Assembly: GCA_013002025.1 (NCBI GenBank)
Contig: JABDKW010000004.1
Span: 1 to 54,194, forward strand
DNA from: Gammaproteobacteria bacterium
GTDB taxonomy: Bacteria > Pseudomonadota > Gammaproteobacteria > Arenicellales > Arenicellaceae
Length of the DNA: 54,194 nt
Reading direction: 5' to 3'
The position numbers and the translations under genes are program-made. Positions 33,734 to 44,945 of the stretch are shown in pieces (position 1 is the stretch's first letter; every line of letters begins with the position of its first letter). The notes beneath the pieces are model-generated. The model was not told where the DNA came from. It made no database searches and saw only the letters and a list, made by a program, of their open reading frames with translations.

Positions 33734-34449
33734 ATGGACAGCTCAGCAGAGGATTATCTGCAAATTCAAAATCAAACTCTTCATTATCAAAAAACAATTG
33801 TCGAGTATGCTCGCCACTTCCGTTGGTGGCCGCAATATCAGAATCCCAAAAGTAATAATCTTCCGGTGCTGAAGGCATGGTGAACATGATTTTAGACGTG
33901 CCTGGAATAATTATTGTGTCAATATTACCGGCTTCTTGTGGACCAAGAACATAACTGCTCGCTGAACCACCGTCATTGATCAGATCCAGATCAAAACAGA
34001 ACGTGCCCGCTGCCGGAAAGCCAACAAAACCCTGCATCCGAGGCGGCCCGGAACCGGGTACAGCGGCCGTGAAACTAAAATGCCCGGCCCGTGCTTGCAG
34101 AGCCAATCCCGTGGGTGATGCAGCATGAGCGACGACCGTACCCACTGATTCCGCAGTTCATTGGCCGGTTGCTTCATCTAACGAATACGAATCAAACATA
34201 TCGCCGGCACTCAACGAAACATTATTTTCATCTCGCGCGATGTACAGCGGCAAGGTAATCAAAGCGGTTTGACCAGGGGCCAATTGCAGGGAATTGCCGG
34301 CCGAATCAACGAATTCAAACTCAACCACCGGTCGAAACACCAGCTCCTCACTCAAAGCCGGCAATCGGTATCGCAATGGAGGCAGATGAAAAGAAAATGA
34401 CAATAAAAACCGTGACCAAGCCTCTGGCCGGTATAAGTGTAAAACGCAT
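33734..34449 (-). pseudogene. broken paralogue of the 705-residue secreted protein
   Basis: Start ATG at 34449 with AGGAGG six bases upstream, followed by a perfect signal peptide (MRFTLIPARGLVTVFIVIFF, then SSASIA). After about 30 residues the frame hits a stop, and the next frame continues with PVVEFEF, IPLY-type and LDEATG segments like those of the 705-residue protein (4316-6433). A TGA at 34158-34160 stands where the intact paralogue has Trp (TTGIW). The frame continues through HFSF to the stop at 33734. Compared with the paralogue, about 300 codons are also missing near the N-terminus. Thus one frameshift, one nonsense change and one internal deletion. Confidence 0.8.
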
Positions 34450-34671
34450 GCTGTGCCTCCTAATGGCTCCTCGATACTCTGCGAAATTTTTGCAGTTCGC
34501 TTGTTGAGAAGGTCAGTGTAGCAAATCGAAATTATGCTTCAACCGACCAAATTCTTGATTTTATTGGATTTTTTGTCAACTTATTGAAGCATCAGCCGAA
34601 CCAAAAAATAGACACTCCCAATAAAAAAGGGCCCCAAGTTGGAGCCCTTTATTGAACTATGTTGGTGCAGC
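34450..34671. other. pseudogene promoter region and ssb terminator
   Basis: 222 bp. On the minus strand a plausible promoter for the broken gene (TTGAAG, 16-bp spacer, TACACT) is still visible about 60 bp upstream of its ATG. The ssb terminator is at the other end. No additional gene seen. Confidence 0.5.
34627..34650 (-). terminator. rho-independent terminator of ssb
   Basis: Ten-bp stem (AAAGGGCTCC with GGGGCCCTTT, one G.U pair) and a 4-base loop, followed on the minus strand by six T residues; it begins 21 bp after the ssb stop. Confidence 0.85.
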
Positions 34672-35142
34672 CTAGAACGGAATATCGTCATCAAAATCGT
34701 TCGACGGCTGCGGTTGTGCAGCGGGCTGAGCAGCGGCCTGCGCCTTTGGCGCCGATTGCTGTGGTGCCTGATAGCCTCCACCAGATGACATATCCGAGCC
34801 ACCGCCCCGACCACCGAGCATTTGCATTTCGTTTGCCACAATTTCTGTGGTGTAACGGTCCTGCCCGCTCTGATCCTGCCATTTGCGTGTTTGCAAACGC
34901 CCTTCAATGTAGACCTGCGAACCTTTTTTCAGATATTCACCGGCAATCTCGCCCAGTCGATTGAACATCACCACACGGTGCCATTCAGTTTTCTCCTGCT
35001 GTTCTCCGGTGTTTTTGTCTTTCCAACTGTCCGTAGTTGCTACACTGATATTGGCGATTGCGCTGCCATTGTTGGCATAGCGCACCTCGGGATCATTGCC
35101 GAGATTGCCGACCAAAATTACTTTGTTAATACCACGTGCCAT
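34672..35142 (-). CDS. ssb: single-stranded DNA-binding protein
   Basis: 156 residues: OB-fold (about 1-110: [51 protein letters not shown]), a Gly/Pro/Gln/Ala-rich linker, and the acidic tail DFDDDIPF used to recruit partners. It binds ssDNA as a tetramer in replication and repair. The neighbours, an MFS transporter and uvrA, follow the Pseudomonas order. Confidence 0.97.
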   Translation of the reverse strand: MARGINKVILVGNLGNDPEVRYANNGSAIANISVATTDSWKDKNTGEQQEKTEWHRVVMFNRLGEIAGEYLKKGSQVYIEGRLQTRKWQDQSGQDRYTTEIVANEMQMLGGRGGGSDMSSGGGYQAPQQSAPKAQAAAQPAAQPQPSNDFDDDIPF

Positions 35143-35272
35143 TATTTACTCCAATTAAAGTTTGTGCGCTGAGTAGCGCGTTAAATTGCGTTCAGCTCAT
35201 CTATTCTATAGCGCATCGCAGGGCTTGGTAAAGCGCATACCGCGGCCACCGCCAATATTAGGCAAGCGTCGA

Positions 35273-36637
35273 TTAGCTGTGCTGTATGACGGCGTGTAAT
35301 GCCTTCATATCCAACAACGATTTGTCCACCTTCAGGTAGGCCGTCTTTTCGGCTGCCAGCACGATGGCTTCTTCAACCCCCGGTACCGCTAACAGTGCAG
35401 ACTGTCTTGATACATCGGATAGCTGCACCACCATGCTATCGAGCAATCTCATCGGCGGTGCCGTCAGGATTAACCAACCCCATAACAGCAGCAGTACACC
35501 ACAGATAACGAATACCGCCGTTACGTTAAACGCGCCGTAGATCGTACCGCCTATAAATCCGCCAAAAAACACGCCTAAAAACTGAAAGGTATTGTAAACC
35601 CCCATGGCCGAGCCTTTACTGGCAGCGGGTGCCAACCGAGACACCAGCGATGGCAGCATTGCCTCTAGCAGGTTAAAGCCCCAAAAGAAGAAGAACAGGC
35701 ATACGGTCATTGCCGTTACTCCCAAAGGCCGCCACATCAGCAGACATTGTGCGAAAAGTACGATGCATACGCCGGTTAGAAATATATTACTGACCCAGTT
35801 TTTACGGCTGCTGGCGATGATCAAGGGAACCATAAACACAATCGACACCAGTAACGCCGGCAGATAGACCCGCCAATGCGCTGCAGTCGGCAACGACAAT
35901 TGCTCCAACAGAATAATTGGCACCACCACAAACATGGCGGTGAGAACAAAATGCAGAATAAAGATGCCTATATCAAGTCGCAGCAGTTGTGGATCGCGCA
36001 ATAAAGACCACATTCTTGCTGGCACCGCCTGCACTTCCAGATTGGTGCTCTGCACCGGCGTCGGAACAATCTTCCAAATCATGACAATGGCCACCAGGGC
36101 CAGCACCGCAGTCAATACGAACAAACCCCGCACACCGATCCAGAATGCCAGCGTCGGAGCCGCAATGAGGGCGAGCATAAACGCCAATCCGATTGTCATG
36201 CCAATGATGGCCATCGCCTTGGTACGTTGACTCTCGCGCGTCAGATCACTGGTCAGCGCCAGCACCACCGCCGCAATGGCGCCCGCGCCCTGCAACGCAC
36301 GGCCGAGAATCACGCCCTCGATAGTCGTGGCCATGGCTGCCACCAGGCTACCGGCGGCAAATATGACCAACCCGGCGATGATGATGGGTTTGCGGCCGAA
36401 TTTGTCCGACAGCATGCCGAACGGGATCTGCAACACCGCTTGGGTAATACCATAGATGCCGAGCGCGATACCCATCAGCATGGGCGAGGCACCGCCTAAC
36501 TGCTCCGCATGGATAGCCAATACCGGCAATAATAAAAACAGGCCAAACATACGCAGGCCATAAACCGAGGCCAATGCCCCTATCGAGCGACGCTCCAGCG
36601 GGCTCAACGATGCGTGATTAGTCGCAGCGGTGGTCAT
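35273..36637 (-). CDS. MFS transporter with a C-terminal cytoplasmic tail
   Basis: 454 residues, twelve predicted membrane helices. MFS signature in loop 2-3, GMLSDKFGRKPIII, is intact. The last 60 residues (after GWLILTAPP) are soluble and carry LSDVSRQSALLAVPG, ending in a short alpha-beta pattern; this tail is found in the ssb-linked MFS family. Drug or metabolite efflux is likely but the substrate is unknown. It is divergent from uvrA with a 99-bp spacer containing two overlapping palindromes. Confidence 0.85.
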   Translation of the reverse strand: MTTAATNHASLSPLERRSIGALASVYGLRMFGLFLLLPVLAIHAEQLGGASPMLMGIALGIYGITQAVLQIPFGMLSDKFGRKPIIIAGLVIFAAGSLVAAMATTIEGVILGRALQGAGAIAAVVLALTSDLTRESQRTKAMAIIGMTIGLAFMLALIAAPTLAFWIGVRGLFVLTAVLALVAIVMIWKIVPTPVQSTNLEVQAVPARMWSLLRDPQLLRLDIGIFILHFVLTAMFVVVPIILLEQLSLPTAAHWRVYLPALLVSIVFMVPLIIASSRKNWVSNIFLTGVCIVLFAQCLLMWRPLGVTAMTVCLFFFFWGFNLLEAMLPSLVSRLAPAASKGSAMGVYNTFQFLGVFFGGFIGGTIYGAFNVTAVFVICGVLLLLWGWLILTAPPMRLLDSMVVQLSDVSRQSALLAVPGVEEAIVLAAEKTAYLKVDKSLLDMKALHAVIQHS

Positions 36638-36651
36638 TTACACTTATTTTA

Positions 36652-36679
36652 GTTTGCAAACCAAAAATTGATTTGGTTT
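36652..36679. promoter_or_regulatory. overlapping palindromes between MFS gene and uvrA
   Basis: GTTTGCAAAC (36652-36661) overlaps AAACCAAA (36658-36665) whose mate TTTGGTTT is at 36672-36679, giving an 8-6-8 inverted repeat. About 15 bp upstream of the MFS start. It resembles a repressor site rather than a LexA box. Confidence 0.5.
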
Positions 36680-36736
36680 TGATAGGCGGCGTCGTATAGT
36701 AACAGGTTGTTCTGTTAACCGAAATCCATACCGATC

Positions 36737-39667
36737 GTGCTCGAGAAAATCACCATCAGAGGTGCCCGAACCCACAATCTCAAGGGCATTGATCTGGAGT
36801 TGCCACGCGATAAATTGATCGTGATAACCGGTCTGTCCGGCTCGGGCAAGTCGTCGCTGGCTTTTGACACGATTTATGCAGAAGGCCAGCGTCGTTATGT
36901 GGAATCATTGTCGGCCTACGCACGGCAATTTCTGTCGTTAATGGAAAAGCCCGATGTTGATGTTATCGAGGGGCTGTCCCCGGCCATTTCCATCGAGCAA
37001 AAGGCCACCTCGCACAATCCACGCAGTACGGTGGGCACCATCACCGAGATCTACGACTACCTGCGGCTGTTGTTCGCCCGCGTCGGCGACCCGCGTTGCC
37101 CGGATCACCACGTTACTCTGGAGGCCCAGACGGTTAGCCAGATGGTGGATCAGACCATGGCGCTACCGCAGGGCAGCAAGATTATGTTGTTGGCACCAGT
37201 GGTGCGGGATCGCAAAGGCGAACACATGAACCTGTTTGAGAGTATGCACGCGCAGGGTTATATCCGCGCGCGTGTCGATGGCCAGGTGATTGATTTAAGT
37301 GAGCCGCCCAAGTTAAAGAAGAACTTTAAGCACGACATCGACATCATTATCGACCGCCTAGTGATAAAAGAAGGTAATGAGCAACGCATGGCTGAGTCCT
37401 TCGAGACCGCTCTGGAACTGGCCGAAGGTGTGGCTGAAGTGTTGGTGCTCGGTGGCGAGGATGAACAAGACTCGACGCTAGTGTTTTCGGCCCGTTATGC
37501 CTGCCCGCACTGTGGCTATAGCCTCAGCGAATTGGAGCCGCGCTTATTCTCCTTTAATAACCCGGTGGGCGCCTGCTCAACCTGTGATGGGCTTGGCACC
37601 AAACAGTATTTTGACCCTGAGCAGATTATTTTTGATCGTGGAATCAGCCTATCGGCAGGGGCCATCAAGGGCTGGGATCGGCGCAGTTTGTTTTACTTTC
37701 GCATGCTGCAAAATGTCGCCTCCCATTATGGCTTCGATGTCGATGAACCGCTCTCGAGCTTGTCACCAGAACAGGTAGATAAGTTGCTGTACGGCAGCGG
37801 CGAGGAGACCCTGGAATTTTCCTACCTGCGCCACAAGGGTCAGGGCGTGGTGCGCGAACACACCTGGGAGGGGATTATTCCCAATATGGAGCGCCGCTAC
37901 CATGAAACGGAATCCAACAGCATGCGCGAGGAATTGGCGAAATATATCAACAGCCAGGAATGCCCGGAATGCACCGGCACTCGCCTGCGCCTGGAAGCCC
38001 GCAATGTGTTTATCAGCGACACCAGCATCAACCAGATTGTGGAACAAAGTATCGGCGACGCGCTGCAGTTCTTTGAGCAACTGCAACTGAGCGGTAGCCG
38101 CGCCCAAATCGCCGATAAAATCGTAAAAGAAATTCACGACCGGCTGGGATTTCTGGTCAACGTAGGCCTCAATTATCTGAGCATGGATCGCTCGGCGGAA
38201 ACGCTCTCGGGTGGTGAGGCGCAACGCATCCGGCTGGCCTCACAAATCGGTTCCGGCCTGGTCGGCGTAATGTACGTACTGGATGAGCCATCTATTGGCC
38301 TGCACCAGCGCGACAATGACCGGCTGATCAAAACCCTCACCCATCTGCGCGACCTTGGTAACACCGTCATCGTAGTGGAACACGACGAAGACGCCATGCA
38401 GCACGCTGACTATATTGTGGACATCGGCCCTGGCGCTGGCGTACATGGGGGTGAAATCGTTGCCGAGGGCAATCTCGATCAAATCAAGGCCAACCCTGCT
38501 TCATTGACGGGTCGCTATCTGTCGGGCCAGGAGGTGATCGAGGTGCCGGCCAGGCGCTCAGCCGCGACCTCTGGCCACAGCATCAAAATTAAGGGGGCCA
38601 GCGGTAATAACCTGCGGAACCTCAATGTTGAGGTGCCGCTGGGCATTTTAACCTGTGTGACCGGCGTCTCAGGTTCCGGCAAGTCCACCTTGATCAACGA
38701 CACTTTATACCCGGCGGCTGCGCAGAAGATTAACCGCAGTCGTATCGAGTGCGCGCCGCACAAAGCCATCAATGGTTTGCAGCACATCGATAAAATTGTG
38801 GACATTAATCAGAGCCCGATTGGCCGCACGCCGCGCTCCAACCCAGCTACTTATACCCAGTTGTTTACTCCGATTCGTGAACTGTTTGCAGGCACACCGG
38901 AAGCCCGTGCGCGCGGGTATAAGCCAGGGCGCTTCTCGTTTAATGTCAAAGGCGGCCGCTGCGAAGCATGCCAGGGCGATGGCATGATCAAAGTTGAGAT
39001 GCACTTTCTGCCCGATATTTATGTGGCCTGCGATGTCTGCAAAGGCCAGCGTTACAACCGCGAGACCTTGGATATTCGCTACAAAGGAAGTAATATCCAC
39101 GACGTATTAGATATGACCATTGAAGACGCAACGCAGTTTTTCAGCGCGGTGCCAAACATTAAGCGTAAACTTGACACGCTAATGGCGGTTGGCTTGGGCT
39201 ACATTAAGCTGGGGCAGAGTGCGATTACCCTGTCCGGCGGTGAAGCGCAGCGCATTAAGCTGGCCCGCGAACTATCAAAACGCGATACTGGCAAAACGCT
39301 GTATATTCTTGATGAACCGACGACCGGCCTGCACTTTCACGATATCCGGCAGTTGTTACAAGTGCTGCATACGCTGCGCGATCATGGCAATACGGTGGTG
39401 GTTATAGAGCATAATCTCGACGTTATTAAAACAGCGGATTGGATTATTGATCTGGGCCCGGAAGGTGGTAACGGTGGTGGTCAGATAGTTGCCACAGGAA
39501 CCCCGGAACAGGTCGCTTTGAATAAAGCATCGTATACTGGGCATTATCTGGCGCCATTACTGTCGGCAGGCGGCGACAACGTTGTCCTGAAAAAACCCAA
39601 AAGCACCGCAAAGACAAGTAGCAAACCAAACACAGCAAACAGTAAAATTAGTAAGAAAGCCAGCTAA
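36737..39667 (+). CDS. uvrA: UvrABC excision nuclease subunit A
   Basis: 976 residues from a GTG at 36737, reading [15 protein letters not shown] as UvrA normally does. Two ABC ATPase modules (Walker [14 protein letters not shown] near residue 31 and [13 protein letters not shown] near 650; signature [12 protein letters not shown] and [12 protein letters not shown]), UvrB-binding and insertion regions, and zinc-finger cysteines in [12 protein letters not shown]...CSTCDGLG and CEACQGDG...CDVCKGQ. It recognises DNA damage with UvrB. The C-terminal tail is Ser/Lys-rich. No LexA box was found upstream. Confidence 0.97.
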   Translation: MLEKITIRGARTHNLKGIDLELPRDKLIVITGLSGSGKSSLAFDTIYAEGQRRYVESLSAYARQFLSLMEKPDVDVIEGLSPAISIEQKATSHNPRSTVGTITEIYDYLRLLFARVGDPRCPDHHVTLEAQTVSQMVDQTMALPQGSKIMLLAPVVRDRKGEHMNLFESMHAQGYIRARVDGQVIDLSEPPKLKKNFKHDIDIIIDRLVIKEGNEQRMAESFETALELAEGVAEVLVLGGEDEQDSTLVFSARYACPHCGYSLSELEPRLFSFNNPVGACSTCDGLGTKQYFDPEQIIFDRGISLSAGAIKGWDRRSLFYFRMLQNVASHYGFDVDEPLSSLSPEQVDKLLYGSGEETLEFSYLRHKGQGVVREHTWEGIIPNMERRYHETESNSMREELAKYINSQECPECTGTRLRLEARNVFISDTSINQIVEQSIGDALQFFEQLQLSGSRAQIADKIVKEIHDRLGFLVNVGLNYLSMDRSAETLSGGEAQRIRLASQIGSGLVGVMYVLDEPSIGLHQRDNDRLIKTLTHLRDLGNTVIVVEHDEDAMQHADYIVDIGPGAGVHGGEIVAEGNLDQIKANPASLTGRYLSGQEVIEVPARRSAATSGHSIKIKGASGNNLRNLNVEVPLGILTCVTGVSGSGKSTLINDTLYPAAAQKINRSRIECAPHKAINGLQHIDKIVDINQSPIGRTPRSNPATYTQLFTPIRELFAGTPEARARGYKPGRFSFNVKGGRCEACQGDGMIKVEMHFLPDIYVACDVCKGQRYNRETLDIRYKGSNIHDVLDMTIEDATQFFSAVPNIKRKLDTLMAVGLGYIKLGQSAITLSGGEAQRIKLARELSKRDTGKTLYILDEPTTGLHFHDIRQLLQVLHTLRDHGNTVVVIEHNLDVIKTADWIIDLGPEGGNGGGQIVATGTPEQVALNKASYTGHYLAPLLSAGGDNVVLKKPKSTAKTSSKPNTANSKISKKAS

Positions 39668-39673
39668 CAACCC

Positions 39674-40189
39674 ATGCTTAATAAATCACCAGTGCAACTT
39701 TGGATGAGCGCTCTTGCCCAGCGCGAAGACGCCAGTGTGGACTTACGATTAATGCCGTTTGAGGAGCCGGTGTGGACCCTGACGCACCCAAGCGAATGGA
39801 CCCCTGAACCCGGCTTGCGTAACCCGCCCCGCTCTGTGTCGATTCCATTTGGCTTTGTAACCAGCATGTTCAGCGTGTCCAAATTGTATTGGAAGTGGCT
39901 GCCGTCCGAGCGTGCCTACGCTCAGCTAGCAATCGCTCACGACTATTTATACTGGATGCAAGACGGAGACCGCGGTCGCGCAGATCGACTCTTGTATCTT
40001 GGCTTGAAGGCGATGCATGTGCCGCTGTTCAAGGCATTAAGTATCTATGTCATGACTCGCATCCACGGCCGCGTGATCTGGTACCACTACGGCGAAGACC
40101 GCAAAGAAGGCGGTCAGCGCGTACTAAAGGTCTTGCCCCAAAGGCCACCAACGAGCTGGTTAAAATGGAAGCAAGGCAACGTGTTTTAA
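39674..40189 (+). CDS. DUF1353 family protein
   Basis: 171 residues, cytoplasmic, no signal peptide. The IPFGFVTSMFSVSKLYWKWL and AIAHDYLYWMQDGDRGRADRL segments (His-Asp-Tyr) are those of DUF1353, found in phage tail-related and bacterial proteins of unknown role. It starts 7 bp after uvrA, so it is probably cotranscribed. The His-Asp pair could be catalytic or metal-binding, but nothing more can be said. Confidence 0.75.
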   Translation: MLNKSPVQLWMSALAQREDASVDLRLMPFEEPVWTLTHPSEWTPEPGLRNPPRSVSIPFGFVTSMFSVSKLYWKWLPSERAYAQLAIAHDYLYWMQDGDRGRADRLLYLGLKAMHVPLFKALSIYVMTRIHGRVIWYHYGEDRKEGGQRVLKVLPQRPPTSWLKWKQGNVF

Positions 40190-40268
40190 AGCCTCGCGAT
40201 CGCTTATTACCTCACACCGCTTAACTCTACGTCACACTACCCTATTCCTCTGTTAAAGAGATACTCTT

Positions 40269-41045
40269 ATGTTGATTGTTGTCTCACCCGCCAAAACGCT
40301 GGATTACGAATCCGAGCCCACTACCAAGATCCACAGCCAGCCGGCCTTGCTGGAGCGCGCCGTGCCTCTGGTGGATACCTTGAGCACCAAATCGCCTCGC
40401 TCACTGGCTAAACTGATGAATTTAAGCCCAGCGCTGGCCGAACTGAATGTGGAACGCTACCACCAATGGTCAACCCCCTTTAAACCCTCCAATGCAAAGC
40501 AGGCGGTACTGGCCTTTAAGGGCGATGTCTATCTCGGATTGGAAGCGGAGCGCTTTACTGACAGGCAAATGGAGTATGCGCAGGCGCATCTGCGAATCTT
40601 GTCAGGCCTGTATGGGGTATTAAGGCCGCTTGATCTGATGCAGCCCTATCGTCTGGAAATGGGCACCAAACTCAAAGTAAAAAAACACGCCAATCTGTAT
40701 CAGTATTGGGGCTCTGATATTACAAATGAGATTAATAAACAGTTACAAACCATTGATTCTAATATTGTTTTAAATCTCGCATCCAATGAATATTTTAAAT
40801 CGATCAAGGTTCGGGAGCTTGCTGCCGATGTGGTCACGCCCAAATTTTTGGATTGGAGTAACGGCCAGTACAAGATGATTGGCTATTTTGCCAAGAAAGC
40901 GCGTGGCCAAATGGCCGCCTGGGTCATCAAGCAGCGCGCCAAAACGGTCAACAAGCTGCTCAAATACAACATCGAAGGCTATCAGTACAGCGAACAGGAT
41001 TCTGACCCCTTAAAGCCGGTGTTTGTCCGTAAACAGACCAGTTAA
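40269..41045 (+). CDS. yaaA: peroxide stress protein YaaA
   Basis: 258 residues, normal YaaA (DUF328/UPF0246) length: MLIVVSPAKTLDYES start, RILSGLYGVLRPLDLMQPYR in the middle, and LASNEYFKSIK. YaaA lowers free iron and protects DNA and proteins from peroxide, and belongs to the OxyR regulon in E. coli. Overlaps the convergent globin gene by 4 bp. Regulation here is not visible. Confidence 0.93.
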   Translation: MLIVVSPAKTLDYESEPTTKIHSQPALLERAVPLVDTLSTKSPRSLAKLMNLSPALAELNVERYHQWSTPFKPSNAKQAVLAFKGDVYLGLEAERFTDRQMEYAQAHLRILSGLYGVLRPLDLMQPYRLEMGTKLKVKKHANLYQYWGSDITNEINKQLQTIDSNIVLNLASNEYFKSIKVRELAADVVTPKFLDWSNGQYKMIGYFAKKARGQMAAWVIKQRAKTVNKLLKYNIEGYQYSEQDSDPLKPVFVRKQTS

Positions 41046-41464
41046 GTCTTTTTGCTGGCTTCCAGGGTCAGCGTCATGGCGCTGCGCTTCTGATCCGTTA
41101 AGGCTGCGCTGATACTTTTGGCCACCTGCTCTGCGCGCTGTTTCATACGCTGCGCGTTGTCCCCCTCATGCTCTGCATCGACGGCTTTATTGAACAAATA
41201 CAACCAGCGTGTGAAATGGCCCGGTTTAAGCGCGACCTTGGCGTGTACCTCCAGATGTTTTGCCAAGGTATTCCCCTGATAACGATCTCCGCCGAATAAC
41301 GCATCCGACCAGAAGTCTATGATCAACGGTAGGTGCGTCTCAAGATCAATCTGCACCACATCAGTAAAAATATAACCGATAATCTGATCATCCAGCACCT
41401 GGGCATAGAAGCGCTCAACGATGGATCTGACGTCGTTTATGCTGCCTACGTCACATTTATCCAT
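41042..41464 (-). CDS. group III truncated haemoglobin
   Basis: 140 residues, heme-binding 2-on-2 globin: FYAQVLDDQIIGYIF, FWSDALFGGDRYQGNT, KHLEV (proximal His70) and HFTRWLYLF are the features of group III proteins. Such globins bind O2 or peroxide/NO and occur in aerobes under stress. It is divergent from lipA across 138 bp, and a weak promoter is possible in between. Physiological function not shown. Confidence 0.9.
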   Translation of the reverse strand: MDKCDVGSINDVRSIVERFYAQVLDDQIIGYIFTDVVQIDLETHLPLIIDFWSDALFGGDRYQGNTLAKHLEVHAKVALKPGHFTRWLYLFNKAVDAEHEGDNAQRMKQRAEQVAKSISAALTDQKRSAMTLTLEASKKT

Positions 41465-41602
41465 AGAGTTGCTATACTTTGGTCTGGTTGGCGATTAGGG
41501 GTCATTGTACCACTGCGAAGGGCCCTGAAAGGCCGCTTAGAAGCCCCTCGATTCAGCTAAAAAAGCAATAATATTAACCCTTAACACGGATTCCCCCCGC
41601 AT

Positions 41603-42592
41603 ATGTCGCAAACCTCTAAACGCAATCGCCCCGCTGTTAAAAAAATCGTTGCCGGTGAAAAACTACGCGGCGCTGAAAAAATGGCGCGCATTCCGGTCAA
41701 AATCGAGGTTACCACCGCGCCACTGCGTAAACCGGACTGGATTCGCATTCGCCTGCCGGCTGGCAACAAGGTTGCGAAATTGAAGCAGACTTTGCGGGAA
41801 AACAAATTACATACTGTATGTGAAGAAGCGGCCTGCCCCAACTTGCCCGAATGTTTTAACCGCGGTACCGCCACCTTTATGATCATGGGTGATATCTGTA
41901 CCCGGCGCTGCCCATTCTGTGACGTGGCGCACGGACGTCCGCTGGCGTTGGATCAGGACGAGCCGCGCCATCTGGCCGAAACGATCAAGGCCATGGGCCT
42001 GCAATATGTGGTAATCACCTCGGTTGATCGTGACGATTTGCGCGATGGCGGAGCGGGTCATTTCGTGGCCTGTATCGAGCAGACTCGCAAACTCAACCCG
42101 GACACCAAGGTCGAGATTTTAGTGCCCGATTTTCGCGGTCGCATGGAGGTCGCGCTGGATCTCATGGCCAATAACCCGCCCGATGTGTTTAACCATAACC
42201 TTGAGACTATTCCGGAGTTGTACCGCAAGGTACGACCGGGTTCTGACTATCAATGGTCACTGGATTTGATTAAACGCTTCAAGGCAGCGCAGCCGAATGT
42301 TAAAACCAAATCGGGGTTGATGCTGGGCATTGGCGAAACGCTCGATCAGGTAAAACGCGTCTTGCGTGACCTGCAGGAACACGACTGCGACATGATTACG
42401 CTGGGTCAGTATCTGCAGCCCAGTCTTAATCACCTGCCGGTTGAGCGCTATGTGCACCCGGATGAATTTGACGAGCTACGCGATTACGGTTATTCGCTTG
42501 GCTTTTCGCATGTGGCCTCCGGGCCGCTGGTCCGTTCGTCGTATCACGCTGATTTACAGGCCCACGAAGCGCTGGAGACATCCAACTCATAA
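41603..42592 (+). CDS. lipA: lipoyl synthase LipA
   Basis: 329 residues, radical-SAM enzyme that inserts two sulfurs into octanoyl-lysine of lipoyl domains. Auxiliary cluster cysteines Cys73, Cys78, Cys84 in [12 protein letters not shown]; radical-SAM cluster Cys99, Cys103, Cys106 in CTRRCPFC; and RSSYHA near the C-terminus. It would modify AceF, Lpd and PdhC lipoyl domains encoded in this window. LipB is not adjacent. It begins a plus-strand run with maeB and the PDH genes. Confidence 0.96.
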   Translation: MSQTSKRNRPAVKKIVAGEKLRGAEKMARIPVKIEVTTAPLRKPDWIRIRLPAGNKVAKLKQTLRENKLHTVCEEAACPNLPECFNRGTATFMIMGDICTRRCPFCDVAHGRPLALDQDEPRHLAETIKAMGLQYVVITSVDRDDLRDGGAGHFVACIEQTRKLNPDTKVEILVPDFRGRMEVALDLMANNPPDVFNHNLETIPELYRKVRPGSDYQWSLDLIKRFKAAQPNVKTKSGLMLGIGETLDQVKRVLRDLQEHDCDMITLGQYLQPSLNHLPVERYVHPDEFDELRDYGYSLGFSHVASGPLVRSSYHADLQAHEALETSNS

Positions 42593-42619
42593 AATTACAA
42601 CCAACAAGAGGACAATCCT

Positions 42620-44794
42620 ATGACTGATCAATTGAAAGACGCCGCCCTGCACTATCACCGTGTCCCAGAGCCCGGCAAAATTCGTATTCAGGCCACCAAA
42701 CCTTTGTCCAATCAGCGCGACCTTGCACTGGCCTATTCGCCGGGCGTTGCCGAGCCCTGCAAAGAGATTGCGGCCGACCCGATGACCGCGGCCTTATACA
42801 CCTCGCGCAGTAATCTGGTTGGGGTGGTGAGTAACGGCACAGCCGTACTTGGGCTTGGTAATATCGGCGCGCTCGCGTCCAAGCCGGTCATGGAAGGCAA
42901 GGCAATACTGTTTAAAAATTTCGCAGGTGTTGATGCCTTCGATATTGAGGTTGACGAAACCGATGTAGACGCCTTTGTCGAGGCCGTTGCCCGTCTGGAG
43001 CCCACCTTTGGTGGCATTAACCTGGAAGATATCAAAGCCCCTGAATGCTTTGAAATTGAAGCCCGCCTGCGGGAACGCATGAACATTCCGGTATTCCATG
43101 ATGATCAGCATGGTACCGCCATCGTTTGCGCAGCCGCAGTTCGTAATGGTCTGGCGGTGGTGGAAAAAGACATTAGCAAGGTTCGTTTGGTGGTTTCCGG
43201 CGCCGGCGCTGCTGCACTGGCCTGCGCCAATCAATTATTGGGCATCGGCGTTAGTCTTGAAAACGTATTGATGCTCGACAGTAAAGGGGTGCTGAACAGC
43301 ACCCGTGAAGGGTTGAGCGACGCCAAACAAAAGTTTGCCCGCGACACTGATGCCCGCACCCTGGCCGACGCCATGCAGGGCTGTGATGTGTTCCTGGGTG
43401 TGTCACAGCCAAACCTGGTGGACGCCGAAATGCTGAAAAGCATGGCTGAGCGACCTTTGATTCTGGCGATGTCCAATCCCGACCCTGAAGTGCACCCCGA
43501 TCTGGTACACGAACATCGGCCAGATGCGGTCATGGCTACGGGGCGCTCTGACTTCCCGAATCAGGTTAACAATGTACTGTGCTTTCCATTTTTGTTTCGC
43601 GGCGCCCTGGATGTCGGCGCCACTGAAATTAACGACGAAATGAAAATTGCCTGTGTCGATGCATTAGCCGATCTGGCGCGATCTGAGAGCAACGAGAAAG
43701 TCGCCAGCTACTACAAAGATGAAGTGATGAAGTTTGGCCCGACCTATATTTTGCCCAAACCATTTGACCCACGGCTGATTACGATCGTGGCCCCAGCAGT
43801 CGCACAAGCCGCTATTGATACAGGCGTAGCCACCCGTCCCTATAATGATATTGAAGAGTATCGTCGCTCGCTCGAGCCACTGGTTTATCGCTCCGGCAAT
43901 GTAATGCGCCCCATCTTTGATAAGGCGCAGGCGACCACCCACAAGGTTGTGTATACCGACGGCGAGAATGAACGCGTACTGCGCGCCATTCAGGATGTGG
44001 TAGACCAACACTATGCGCGCCCGGTTCTGCTCGGCGACGCACAGCAAATCGCGGACACCATTGCCAAGCTTCACCTACGCCTGCGCGAGGGTGACCATTA
44101 TGAAGTGGTCGCGGCTGAAGCGGACTCTACCTTACCGCGCATTGAGCAGGCTTGCAGCATGGTGCAAAGCGGTCAGGCGCATGCAGTAATTTGCGGGCCA
44201 GGCGCACGGCTCAGCAAGCAAGTGGCTGCGCTGGAAACCTGTTCTGAGCATGCCAGCGAACTCGATCACCTGGCCGTGATGCAATTACTGTTGATGGATA
44301 CCGCCTCGGTGTTTATTGCCGACACCAGTATTCATGAAAATCCGACCGCGGAGCAGCTGGCACAAATTGCACTGCTGGCGGCAAAAGAAGTCAAGCGGTT
44401 CGGTATGCAACCGCGGGTGGCGCTATTATCTCACTCCAGCTATGGCAGCCATGTTACGGAATCGTCCGCCAAGATGGCCAAAGCCAAACAATTGATCAAC
44501 GCGCTGGATCCCGATCTGGAAGTTGATGGCGAAATGCGTGGCGGGTTGGCGCTAAGCGCTGACATGCGGGACAAAAATAGTCGCAGCAGCTTAACCGGTG
44601 ATGCGAATTTGTTGATTATGCCGAATCTGGATTCCGCTGATATCAGTTTTTCATTGCTCAAAGCACTGGGCAGCGGGATTTCAGTGGGCCCGATTTTGCT
44701 GGGCACCAAAATGCCGGTGCATGCAATCACCCGCCACAGCACACCACGCGGTATTGTGAATCTCACCAGTTTGGTGAGCGCCAGCGTGGAGTAG
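42620..44794 (+). CDS. maeB: NADP-dependent malic enzyme, MaeB type with phosphotransacetylase domain
   Basis: 724 residues. Residues 1-425 are malic enzyme ([54 protein letters not shown]-like). Residues about 430-724 are a phosphotransacetylase-like regulatory domain ([25 protein letters not shown]). Makes pyruvate plus NADPH from malate; the PTA domain is normally not catalytic but binds acetyl-CoA as inhibitor. It lies 27 bp after lipA and 151 bp before aceE. Confidence 0.95.
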   Translation: MTDQLKDAALHYHRVPEPGKIRIQATKPLSNQRDLALAYSPGVAEPCKEIAADPMTAALYTSRSNLVGVVSNGTAVLGLGNIGALASKPVMEGKAILFKNFAGVDAFDIEVDETDVDAFVEAVARLEPTFGGINLEDIKAPECFEIEARLRERMNIPVFHDDQHGTAIVCAAAVRNGLAVVEKDISKVRLVVSGAGAAALACANQLLGIGVSLENVLMLDSKGVLNSTREGLSDAKQKFARDTDARTLADAMQGCDVFLGVSQPNLVDAEMLKSMAERPLILAMSNPDPEVHPDLVHEHRPDAVMATGRSDFPNQVNNVLCFPFLFRGALDVGATEINDEMKIACVDALADLARSESNEKVASYYKDEVMKFGPTYILPKPFDPRLITIVAPAVAQAAIDTGVATRPYNDIEEYRRSLEPLVYRSGNVMRPIFDKAQATTHKVVYTDGENERVLRAIQDVVDQHYARPVLLGDAQQIADTIAKLHLRLREGDHYEVVAAEADSTLPRIEQACSMVQSGQAHAVICGPGARLSKQVAALETCSEHASELDHLAVMQLLLMDTASVFIADTSIHENPTAEQLAQIALLAAKEVKRFGMQPRVALLSHSSYGSHVTESSAKMAKAKQLINALDPDLEVDGEMRGGLALSADMRDKNSRSSLTGDANLLIMPNLDSADISFSLLKALGSGISVGPILLGTKMPVHAITRHSTPRGIVNLTSLVSASVE

Positions 44795-44945
44795 CCCGAT
44801 TCAGCGTAATATTTAGCCTCGATTACTACTTATTTTGCTCCGAAACGCAATTAGGGCAAGCATCATCACGAATACTTATATATACTATTCACCCAAAATA
44901 TAGTGGCTATTTAAGGCTTAACCCAACCCCTGCAGGATTATTTCA
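44795..44945 (+). promoter_or_regulatory. aceE promoter region
   Basis: 151-bp AT-rich spacer before aceE, with TATACT- and TATAGT-type -10 candidates at about 44885-44905 and an AGGA ribosome-binding site near 44935. A PdhR operator (ATTGGTnnnACCAAT) is not visible. Confidence 0.4.

Noticed and set aside
36700-36725. LexA (SOS) box before uvrA
   Set aside because: AACAGGTTGTTCTGTT has CAG...CTG, the opposite order to the CTG...CAG LexA motif.
44795-44945. PdhR operator before aceE
   Set aside because: No ATTGGTnnnACCAAT-like sequence found; only AT-rich DNA.
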